A stretch of DNA of 50,013 nt from an archaeon (GTDB lineage Archaea; Hydrothermarchaeota; Hydrothermarchaeia; JALTZZ01), in assembly GCA_027051165.1 (NCBI GenBank), contig JALTZZ010000081.1, positions 1 to 50,013 on the forward strand, in the 5' to 3' direction. Positions 33,266 to 40,018 of the stretch are shown piece by piece. Below the pieces are notes generated by a model. It had not been told where the DNA came from. It saw nothing but the letters and a program-made list of their open reading frames with translations, and searched no databases. How positions within the stretch are numbered: position 1 is the first letter of the stretch; every line of letters begins with the position of its first letter. A program made the translations under genes and the position numbers.

Positions 33266-34111
33266 TTGAACCCTATTACTAATACAGTCATATTTTTCGA
33301 AAAAGATATAACGGAAGTAGTAGAGGAGCTTAAAAGGAATGAAGAGCTTAGAGGAGTCGTTAGAGTTGCAGAAGTCCCTTCTGCAGACGAAATATACAGC
33401 TTCCTCAGCAAATTTAGCGGAGATCAGTTCATAAAGCTTTTATCAGTTATAAACAGGTTTATTAAGAGGAACTCGATAAAGCTCCTCGATACTACCGATA
33501 TAAATCTGTTCAGAGAGCAAAAATATAAATGGGGCTATGCTTTAGGCAAGGGGTTCTATAGGGGCTACAAGCTCGCTTTAGTCGTAGAATATTCTCCTTT
33601 AAAGCCCATAGGGATTTATTTGCACGAAGGCTCACCGAACGACTCAAAACTCTTCCTTAAAATCATTGAAGACCTTAAGAGAAGGAGAGTTTTGAGAAAA
33701 AGTGATAAAATAGATATAGATTTCTGTGCTCAGAAAAACTACTGGAAAAGCATTATACACTATAAAGTCTTGCCTTTCCTAAGAGAAATCTTAACGTTAA
33801 AAGGATTAAGGAAAGATTTACTTATCCCTTTAAAGCCCTTAAGGATAAAGAGGTAAAGAGATTTTATGATAGACTCTTTTCCTCTTTCAAGAGCTTTTTG
33901 TGCTCTTGGGAGAATTTAAAGCTGTCAGAAGCGTTGTCGAAGATTTATTCAAGGTTCTCAAAGTCCTTAAAGAGTCTGCACAGATATTCTAAACGTTCTG
34001 TTACAAAGTTCACAGCTATGCTAAGCTTTTATTAGAAATGCTCATATCTATGGGATTTAATAAAAAAGAGAAGCTCCAAGCCCTTGCTGAGTCATGACTC
34101 TGCAGGGGGTT
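33266..34111 (+). mobile_element. Truncated insertion sequence, copy 2 (broken DDE transposase)
   Basis: This is closely similar to IS copy 1 from about the IFFEKDIT stretch on. It lacks the first 100 or so bases and the left end, which are cut off at the tRNA-Pro border. The open part covers residues through LLDTTDINLF (first Asp), a damaged DIDFCAQKNYWK region where copy 1 has ADKSFCAQENYW, and then frame changes near 33,850 and 33,910. The VRSVVEDLFKVL Glu region is still readable. The TGA stop at 34,095-34,097 sits in an imperfect version of the terminal palindrome, and the right end reads CTGCAGGGGGTTA. The right end interrupts the integrase gene. Confidence 0.75.
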
Positions 34112-34779
34112 ATTTCCCTTTATCTCAAGATTTTTTGGATCATACGAGGAGAGCATTCTTATACCCTCTACAACCCTTATTCCAGAGAAGAAGAGCAGTT
34201 TGTAAAGGACTCTGTATTTCTCCTCGGAAATCCTCTTATAGTTCTTCAAAATTTCATCCAAGCTCGGAACATACATATCTATACCAGTTTTTGGTATTTT
34301 TAGAACTTCCCTGTATATAGCAACTGAAATTTCATCGAGTATCTTTAAAGCTCTCCTTTTAAGTATTTATCAAGATAGTTTATCATGCACCTTGCATGTC
34401 TCTTGCAGCTTCTACTTTTCATCCACACTATAAAGCCTTCCCTGTGCATGTCGTAGTTGATTGGCTCTACATCCATCAACAGATACTTCAAGCTTATAAA
34501 GTCACTCCTATACTAGTGTATGAACTCGTTGATAACTCTGTCCCGATGCAGAAAGCCTCCTAAGCTGCAGGTCGCGGGTTCAAATCCCGGCGAGCCCGCT
34601 ATTTTTTCTGAAATTTTGCCTTTTTCAGAAGTCGTTGGTAACTCGTTGGTAACCTTGCCGATATACTTCCAAACATGTTTACCGTTTTCATGCCTAACTT
34701 CGTAAAGATACACCTTGCTCCTTAACCTACTTCCTAACCAAATCATGAATAAGCTTTGTATAGTGATAAATTTTCTCAT
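34112..34779 (-). pseudogene. SSV-type tyrosine integrase, N-terminal remnant carrying its own att site
   Basis: Read leftwards from about 34,779 the frame gives SKVYLYEVRHENGKHVWKYI, then AGSPGFEPATCSLGG (the antisense of a tRNA 3' half), RDRVINEFIH, an in-frame TAG near 34,513, YRSDFISLKYLLMDVEPINY and KSRSCKRHARCMINYLDKYL. A frameshift follows, then GIDMYVPSLDEILKNYKRI and YKLLFFSGIRVVEGIRML, where SGIRVVEG holds the first catalytic Arg. Coding is cut at 34,111 by the right end of IS copy 2, and the HxxR and Tyr part is lost. An att inside the integrase gene is the hallmark of SSV/TKV4-type archaeal elements. The stop, frameshift and truncation make it inactive. Confidence 0.75.
34555..34598 (+). 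other. Attachment site: 3' half of tRNA-Arg(CCU)
   Basis: From the anticodon stem onward the sequence matches a tRNA: AGC, loop CTCCTAA (anticodon CCT), GCTGC, variable AGGTC, T loop TTCAAAT, and acceptor strand CGAGCCC with discriminator G. No 5' half (GGGCTCG) precedes it, so it is not a tRNA gene. Its place inside the integrase frame marks it as the integration core, with the chromosomal tRNA-Arg(CCU), not in this window, as the original target. Confidence 0.75.
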
Positions 34780-34787
34780 AAAGCTTT

Positions 34788-35135
34788 TTGAATGTTAACA
34801 AAAAGATTTATTTTGTGAACGATTTAAAAGAAATAGTATTGCTCTTAAGAAAAATCCTTGATGTGCTCGAAAGAATTGAAAAGAAGATCAGTAAAAATGA
34901 TAAAAAGGAAGAGATAAGTATAAATCCTCTTATTTTATTGGAGCTTCCAGATAACCTTAGAGAAACTATTATGGCTCTTATAAAGCTCAAAAAAGCGACC
35001 GCAAGTGATGTGGCAAAAATTACCGGGAGGGGTAGGGCTATCGAAAGTCACTACCTAAACACTCTCGTAAAGATGGGGTATGTGAGGAAGAGGAGGGAGG
35101 GAAGGAGGGTAATATATGAAGTTCTTGAGAAGTGA
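34788..35135 (+). CDS. Winged-helix transcriptional regulator
   Basis: 115 residues. An N-terminal heptad helix (EIVLLLRKILDVLERIEKKI) probably dimerises. The C-terminal winged helix is ETIMALIKLKKATASDVAK, ITGRGRAIESHYLNTLVKMG, YVRKRREGRRVIYEVLEK, with recognition helix and wing evident. The start is TTG 34,788, close to a predicted transcript start. GTG 34,815 is also possible. It overlaps the MFS gene by 20 bases, so it likely controls this operon. Confidence 0.7.
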   Translation: MNVNKKIYFVNDLKEIVLLLRKILDVLERIEKKISKNDKKEEISINPLILLELPDNLRETIMALIKLKKATASDVAKITGRGRAIESHYLNTLVKMGYVRKRREGRRVIYEVLEK

Positions 35136-36177
35136 TGTCACAGCATTCATTCTCCTATTCTCGTATGGTTGTTTTTTGCTATCCTTTCCAAATTTTGGTC
35201 CGATTTCTCTCAAAATTATTGAAGCAAATGAAATAAATCCTTATGCTTTTTTTTCGCTGTTCTACATTTTTCATATAGCCGGAATAATATTCTCTGCTGT
35301 ATTGCTTGATGGAATAAAAGAAAGAATAAAATTAATAAAAATTATCGTTATGCTTCTTATCTTATCATCTTTCCTCATTTTAAAAGTTTACTATATAATC
35401 TCCCTAATAGGGTTCCTTATGGGCGTAGTCGTTGTGAGCATGGGAAGTTTTTTAGCAAGGTTCGTAGAGCCTTGGAAGAGAGGAAAGATTTTCGCCCTCG
35501 CAGCTTCTTTGGCAAATATATATCTCTACTGCTTCTTTATCCGTGGATCTTTCGAAAGCATTAAGCTCCTAATTTCACTGTCGCTGGCACCCTTTTTTCT
35601 TATATTCCTTTTATCAAATGTAAGCTTTGAGATAAAGGCTTCCCGGATAAATAGAAATTTCGCTTATTTTTCAATTCCAGTTTTTGTCTTCTATCTGCTT
35701 GGAGGAATTATGTATGGTGCCATGGAACCTGTTTTTAGGAGAGAAGGTATAAGCGTTCACGTCCTATTCTATGCCGCTGCTATTGTTCTTGCCGGATATT
35801 TATACGATGCTATAGGAAGAAGAATAGTTTCTATTTTCGGCTTGCTGACTCTATCGCTCTCTTTTCTTATGTTTCCAGAGAATCTCTCCCTCTCTGCATA
35901 CCTAATTCAGCTCTCCTATGCATTTATAGATGTATTTGCAATGTTGATATGGGCTGACATAAGCAACTTTGGAAGCGAGGCAAGACAATACGGCATTGGA
36001 ATGCTCTTTATAACCCTACCTATATTCTTGGGCTTTACAATTACGCAGTTCTTTACTTTTCAAATAAATACCATACTTGCCGTTTCTCTTTTAATAATTT
36101 CTGCATTTTTAATAGGAACAACAAAAGAACCTTTAATATCACCTAAGGATTATATAAGATGGATAAGCAGAAGATGA
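35116..36177 (+). CDS. Major facilitator superfamily-like transporter
   Basis: 353 residues with 10-12 hydrophobic helices in two halves. RFVEPWKRGKIFALAASLA resembles the MFS loop between helices 4 and 5, and GYLYDAIGRRIVSIFGLL matches the equivalent loop at helices 8 and 9 (the D-x-x-GRR motif). It is shorter than the usual 400 residues. The substrate is unknown. ATG 35,116 has GGAGGGTAATAT before it. The gene is coupled to the upstream regulator and sits nine bases before a MinD-like ATPase. Confidence 0.7.
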   Translation: MKFLRSDVTAFILLFSYGCFLLSFPNFGPISLKIIEANEINPYAFFSLFYIFHIAGIIFSAVLLDGIKERIKLIKIIVMLLILSSFLILKVYYIISLIGFLMGVVVVSMGSFLARFVEPWKRGKIFALAASLANIYLYCFFIRGSFESIKLLISLSLAPFFLIFLLSNVSFEIKASRINRNFAYFSIPVFVFYLLGGIMYGAMEPVFRREGISVHVLFYAAAIVLAGYLYDAIGRRIVSIFGLLTLSLSFLMFPENLSLSAYLIQLSYAFIDVFAMLIWADISNFGSEARQYGIGMLFITLPIFLGFTITQFFTFQINTILAVSLLIISAFLIGTTKEPLISPKDYIRWISRR

Positions 36178-36186
36178 GGTGTTCAA

Positions 36187-36882
36187 ATGATAGTAGGCTT
36201 GCACTCGTTTAAGGGCGGTAGTGGCAAAACGTTTATAGCATTAAACCTTGGTCATCTAATTTCAAGCAAGAAGAAGGTTTGCTTAATCGAGATGGATCTC
36301 AGAGCACCAAGCTTCCATACGTTTTTTAAGTGCAAAAGATACATAAACGATCTCCTCAGAAAAAAAGATGATGTCAGAAAATACTTGGTGGAGGTTAAAA
36401 GAAATCTGTTCATAATTCCTGCTTCTCCAATGTTAAGGGATATAAGAGGAGATATTATAAGAAGGGATTCCGAAAGTATAAGAATACTGAAGAGACTTGT
36501 GGATATCGTTTCGGAGATTAAATCCCTCGGCTTCGATTATGTATTCATAGATAACCCTCCGGGACTGAGCTATACGAGCATAAATTCGATGATAGTAAGC
36601 GATGTTATTATCCTTGTTTCAAGACCAGAGAAGGCAGAGATCAAGGGGCTTGAGCTTCTTCTTGAGATATCTGAAAATGTCGAAAAACCCAAGTATATAG
36701 TTTTAAATAGGGTTGCTAAAGATATCAGCATAAATTTGCCTGTTGTTGCAAAAATACCGTGTAGCTGCGATGTTAACATGGATTATCCGTTTTTTGTTGA
36801 GCTAAACAAAGATCATAAAGTAACAAAGGCTCTGAAGGAGCTTTCAGAGTTCATATTAAAGTTAAATTTAACCTCCTTGTAG
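36187..36882 (+). CDS. MinD/ParA-family ATPase
   Basis: 231 residues. The deviant Walker A FKGGSGKTFIALNLG near residue 8 (KGGxGKT), EMDLRAPSFHTFF (switch I region), and FDYVFIDNPPGLSYTSI (Walker B, DxPPG) place it among the MinD/ParA proteins, which switch between monomer and dimer with ATP. A C-terminal cysteine pattern like that of Mrp/NBP35 is absent. A single Cys pair-like IPCSCDVN occurs. Following a regulator and a transporter, it may position or regulate that transporter (inference). No parS or ParB gene is seen. Confidence 0.8.
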   Translation: MIVGLHSFKGGSGKTFIALNLGHLISSKKKVCLIEMDLRAPSFHTFFKCKRYINDLLRKKDDVRKYLVEVKRNLFIIPASPMLRDIRGDIIRRDSESIRILKRLVDIVSEIKSLGFDYVFIDNPPGLSYTSINSMIVSDVIILVSRPEKAEIKGLELLLEISENVEKPKYIVLNRVAKDISINLPVVAKIPCSCDVNMDYPFFVELNKDHKVTKALKELSEFILKLNLTSL

Positions 36883-37259
36883 AATACAGCATATAAACAA
36901 TGAAATTTGCTCATATATTTGCGAGCTGAGCTATATACAATCTTTTCCAATAAATGAACATGAAATTTTTAATTACTAAAAAATAACTAAGATTTTTCTT
37001 TAAATTATTAGAAAAACAGCAAATCTTTCTTAAACAGTAGCTAAAATTAGCTGAGCCGCTTTATCCTTTTTTAAAATTTTAAGCTTAAGTTGTTCTTTTC
37101 AATTTTTCAGCAAAGCTGTAGAATTTTTTTCACATTTTTAACAATATAATTTGAAAACATCTGTTATTTATCAGTATATACAAAAATCTAATGTCCTTTT
37201 ATTGGAAAAACTAATTATCAAAATAAAAACTAAAATAAAGGAAAAACACTCTTGATAAA
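36883..37259. other. AT-rich gap without a gene
   Basis: I find no open frame, RNA or repeat here that I can support. The sequence is very AT-rich, with runs of A and T typical of decayed DNA between element fragments. Confidence 0.5.
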
Positions 37260-37440
37260 TTATTGCCGCCTTTAAGGGGGTTATATGAAATAGAAAACGG
37301 AAAGGAGAAAATAACATATAAACCGACGGTTAAAAAGCCGGTCAAGGAATACTTAAAGGAACAGAAGAGGTTTAAACATCTCTCAAAGGAAATCATTGAC
37401 AGAATTCAGGAAAACATTGACAGAAGGTGGAAAGAGATTT

Positions 37441-37449
37441 TTGGTGAAG
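37441..37449. repeat. Target-site duplication, left copy
   Basis: TTTGGTGAA, identical to 37,629-37,637 on the other side of the MITE. Confidence 0.8.
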
Positions 37450-37628
37450 GGTTTGTTGAGAAATCATGATTATGACATGACAATTAACAATCTTAATTTT
37501 CAAATAACTATAAAGCTACTCTTTAACTTTTCATTAATAGTAGAGATTAGGGAAAAACAAAAAGAAGGAAAACATTCCCTTATTTTATATGTTTGGTTAT
37601 GACACAACCATGATTTCTCAACAAACCC
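37450..37628. mobile_element. 179-bp MITE with 22-bp terminal inverted repeats
   Basis: The left end GGGTTTGTTGAGAAATCATG is repeated exactly in inverse at the right end (37,609-37,628), and similarity continues inward (ATTATGACAT against GTTGTGTCAT). The flanks carry a 9-bp direct repeat TTTGGTGAA at 37,441-37,449 and 37,629-37,637, which is the target-site duplication. The inside has no transposase coding. The terminal repeat matches the outer end of the IS fragment at 2703, so that IS family (or a full copy elsewhere) probably mobilised it. Confidence 0.85.
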
Positions 37629-37637
37629 TTTGGTGAA
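37629..37637. repeat. Target-site duplication, right copy
   Basis: TTTGGTGAA, followed directly by the TAA stop of the interrupted porB fragment. Confidence 0.8.
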
Positions 37638-37674
37638 TAATTTTTTTATTTATGTTTTTCTAATATTATTAACT

Positions 37675-38793
37675 ATGCTAAAAAGGTTTAGAATTGAAAA
37701 TTTTAGAGGGATAAAAAAGGGGGAGCTAAAGGATCTAAAGAAGATAAATATCCTTGTAGGAAAAAACAATTCTGGGAAATCTACAGTTCTTGAGGCTATT
37801 CATTTATGTTCTGCTTTTCTTCATGAAAAAGATGTTTTTGGTAGGGATATTTTTAGATACATTCTAACAAGGAGAACGAAAAGAGGTGGAGAATACTACC
37901 CTTCACTCTGGTATAGATATGATATAAATTCGCAAATTACTTTTACGATAAATGATTATATTAGCTTTAAACTCGAATATCCAGATATATTAAGACTTAT
38001 CTTTACAGATATGGATAATTACGATCATATAGTATCCATAAATTTAAGTAAAAGAGAAAATTATTTATACGAAGTTTTTTATGATATAAATAAATTAAAA
38101 GAGCATAAGTATGATATTAAATCGTTTTTAACAAAATTTTTAAATGATCTTACAAAAGATAGAGTGTTTATTTTGGACGGTGATCTCGAAGAAGTTTTAG
38201 AACAATTACAAAGCATCTATATTGATGACGATGCTATAAGAAATTTTCATTCAATAGAAAAAAATCTTTGGGGAAGAATGCTCCCAAAAAGAATAGATAA
38301 AAAGCTGAAAGATATTTTAAACAGTATATACGACGACAACATTGAAGGATTTACGTATGCACCTTTTGATGGAGAAAATGCGTTAGTTTTTCTTTATGAA
38401 GACAAATCAATAAGAGTAGATGAAATGGGAGATGGAATCAAATATGCGTTAGTTCTTCTTGGACTTATACTTTCAGAAGATATTCCAATTGTGCTTTTAG
38501 AAGAACCAGAAAACCACCAACACCCAGGAGTATTCAACGATCTTGCAAAGAATCTTGTAGATGTTGTAAAAGAGAAAGATATCCAAATATTTATTACTAC
38601 CCACAGTATAGAGCTTATAGATGCCTTTGTAGAAGCTGTAAAAAATAAAAAAGTTAGAAAAGTTAGCATGAACATCTATCACCTCAGTCTTAACAAAGAT
38701 GGTATTCTTCAAGTAAGAAAAATGAAAAAGCCTGATGTTGAGGTTCTAAGGGACTTAGGGATAGATATAAGGATGCTTGATAACTATGCCTGA
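37675..38793 (+). CDS. AAA (ABC-type) ATPase, OLD/AAA_15-like; first gene of a candidate defence pair
   Basis: About 372 residues from ATG 37,675 (MLKRFRIENFRGIKKG). The frame is open further upstream only because it runs into the porB scrap. Walker A is ILVGKNNSGKSTVLEAIH, the ABC-type signature region is DEMGDGIKYALVLLGLI, Walker B is IPIVLLEEPENHQHPGVF, and the switch His is in ITTHSIELIDAF. The FRGIKKGELKDLKKINILVG opening is typical of OLD-family and AAA_15/AAA_21 ATPases. The usual C-terminal TOPRIM nuclease is not fused. It is encoded by the next gene, which overlaps by eight bases. Confidence 0.85.
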   Translation: MLKRFRIENFRGIKKGELKDLKKINILVGKNNSGKSTVLEAIHLCSAFLHEKDVFGRDIFRYILTRRTKRGGEYYPSLWYRYDINSQITFTINDYISFKLEYPDILRLIFTDMDNYDHIVSINLSKRENYLYEVFYDINKLKEHKYDIKSFLTKFLNDLTKDRVFILDGDLEEVLEQLQSIYIDDDAIRNFHSIEKNLWGRMLPKRIDKKLKDILNSIYDDNIEGFTYAPFDGENALVFLYEDKSIRVDEMGDGIKYALVLLGLILSEDIPIVLLEEPENHQHPGVFNDLAKNLVDVVKEKDIQIFITTHSIELIDAFVEAVKNKKVRKVSMNIYHLSLNKDGILQVRKMKKPDVEVLRDLGIDIRMLDNYA

Positions 38794-39442
38794 GAGGATA
38801 ATATTCCTCGTTGAAGGGGATACTGATGATGCTTTTTTTAATGAACTTTTTAGAAAGCTTGAGATTAAAGAGTCTTTTGAGATAAAATCTGTTGGTGGAA
38901 AACCAAATTTTGGTAAGCATATTTCTACATTAATAGCTATAGAAAGGAGAAAACTTTTTGTTGCAACAGATATTGACAAGAGAGAACCAAAGGATGTCAT
39001 TAATAGCATCAAAAATTCTATAAAAAGAACAACAAGAGCAAATATAAAGATTGAAGGAAATAAGATAGTTTGTAAGAAATCTAAAATTTATGTGATTCCA
39101 TTAGGCTTAAAGAACTACAGCATGCTTAAAAAGTTTGGAATAGAAAAGCATTCCTTAGAGGATTATGTTCTGAAAATTCTTTTTGAAGACGATGATATAA
39201 TTAAAAAACTTTCTAAATCTAAAATTAAAAATAAAAATGATCTTATAAATTGCTTAAAAATTGCAAAATCTTCTTTGGAGAAAAATTGCAGGAAAATTGA
39301 TAGTAGTAAATCTTTACTCGACCTTGTGATGGTTATAATGGATTTTCGTGCAAGTCCAGCGACTTTTATAAGAGAATGTGTTAAAAACTGTAAAATTGAT
39401 TTAATTAAAGAAATTTTTAAATCATTAAAAATAAAAGGATGA
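38786..39442 (+). CDS. TOPRIM-like (DUF3226-like) nuclease candidate; partner of the AAA ATPase
   Basis: 219 residues. RIIFLVEGDTDDAFFNELF contains the TOPRIM Glu (VEG), and RKLFVATDIDKREPKDVI the DxD metal site. KIYVIPLGL and the acidic DYVLKILFEDDDIIKKL helix follow, as in the DUF3226/DUF4435-like proteins found beside AAA ATPases. In OLD and PARIS-type systems the ATPase holds or activates such a TOPRIM effector on sensing phage. ATG 38,786 lies inside the end of the ATPase gene, so translation is coupled. Confidence 0.75.
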   Translation: MPERIIFLVEGDTDDAFFNELFRKLEIKESFEIKSVGGKPNFGKHISTLIAIERRKLFVATDIDKREPKDVINSIKNSIKRTTRANIKIEGNKIVCKKSKIYVIPLGLKNYSMLKKFGIEKHSLEDYVLKILFEDDDIIKKLSKSKIKNKNDLINCLKIAKSSLEKNCRKIDSSKSLLDLVMVIMDFRASPATFIRECVKNCKIDLIKEIFKSLKIKG

Positions 39443-39451
39443 TGTATGAAA

Positions 39452-39469
39452 TACTACTCAAAAGTAGTA
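39452..39469 (+). terminator. Hairpin after the AAA/TOPRIM pair
   Basis: TACTACT-CAAA-AGTAGTA forms a 7-bp stem nine bases after the TOPRIM gene stop. It may end or stabilise the message. There is no U-tract after it. Confidence 0.35.
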
Positions 39470-39547
39470 GACCTCACTGTGTTGTATGGTTAGGGAGTCA
39501 ACTGATAGATGATGTCGAAAAAATAATTTGAAGTTATAGATTATTTG

Positions 39548-39715
39548 ACCTCCTCCCCGCCCTAAAGGGCTTATGGGAAGGTTTGTGCTTCTAAGGACTT
39601 TCCTGACTACATCGGCTCTCTACCTCAGCCCTTAGAAGCACAGCTTGGCAAAGACCCCCTTAAACCCTCGTTCTCTGCAAGGAGAAGAGGGTTATCTATT
39701 TATAACTACCAAACA
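39548..39715 (-). ncRNA. Orphan IS200/IS605-type structured end (omega-RNA-like), no tnpB
   Basis: Read on the minus strand there are three successive stems. CCCTC...GAGGG near 39,690-39,664 is the first. GTGCTTCTAAGG pairs with CCTTAGAAGCAC (12 bp) over 39,643-39,585, and GCCC-TTTA-GGGC lies at 39,570-39,559. The sequence then ends GGGGAGGAGGTCA. A GCCC-GGGC hairpin followed by a G-rich GAGGTCA end resembles the right end of archaeal IS605-family elements, which encodes the 3' part of the TnpB guide RNA. A TATA-like ATTTATATAG near 39,727 could drive it. No TnpB or TnpA coding is visible in 39,470-40,018, and the rest of that gap shows no gene. Confidence 0.45.
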
Positions 39716-39943
39716 ACCGCTATATAAATGTTTCACTTGCCACTACTCCACCCACCTCCACTAATTCATCCCCACTTTGAAAAACGGAGATTGCTTAGCG
39801 ACATTTTGTAAAAAAAGTGTTATGTTTTTAACAAACAATTCTACGCTCTCAAGGGGTCTATGTGCAAATAAGCTTAGAAAATTTGGAATTAATACTATGA
39901 AAAAATAATGTAAGCTAAACTTTAAAATTTTCTAATTTTATTA

Positions 39944-39981
39944 TAGTTTTATTGTTGAACACCGAAACGCTTTTATATATC
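39944..39981 (+). promoter_or_regulatory. Promoter block of the lipoprotein gene (shared motif, copy 1)
   Basis: TAGTTTTATTGTT, a variable triplet, CACCGAAACGC (BRE-like) and TTTTATATATC (TATA). Thirty-four of 38 bases match the block at 41,711-41,748. GGAGG at 40,005-40,009 is the ribosome site for ATG 40,019. Confidence 0.65.
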
Positions 39982-40018
39982 CTGAACTACAGATAATAAT
40001 GGAATGGAGGTTTAAACT

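Larger units (their letters stand above)
37260..37640 (+). pseudogene. 3' fragment of a pyruvate:ferredoxin oxidoreductase beta subunit gene, split by a MITE
   Basis: The frame reads GLYEIENGKEKITYKP, VKKPVKEYLKEQKRFKHLSK and EIIDRIQENIDRRWKEIFGE. This matches the C-terminal tail of PorB (the xLYEIENG, KPVxEYLKxQxRFKHL and IxxIQxxID pattern). Only about 62 codons remain and there is no upstream coding sequence. Removing the 179-bp element at 37,450-37,628 and one 9-bp duplicate restores GGT GAA TAA, that is an ending at IFGE-stop. It is therefore a gene fragment whose last codon before the stop was the insertion site. Confidence 0.65.

Noticed and set aside
33257-33856. A transposase gene starting at GTG 33,257
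   Set aside because: That start lies inside tRNA-Pro. The frame is open there by chance, and true transposase similarity begins after the tRNA.
34555-34598. A functional tRNA-Arg gene
   Set aside because: Only the 3' half is present. There is no 5' acceptor strand or D arm, and the anticodon stem is incomplete on its 5' side.
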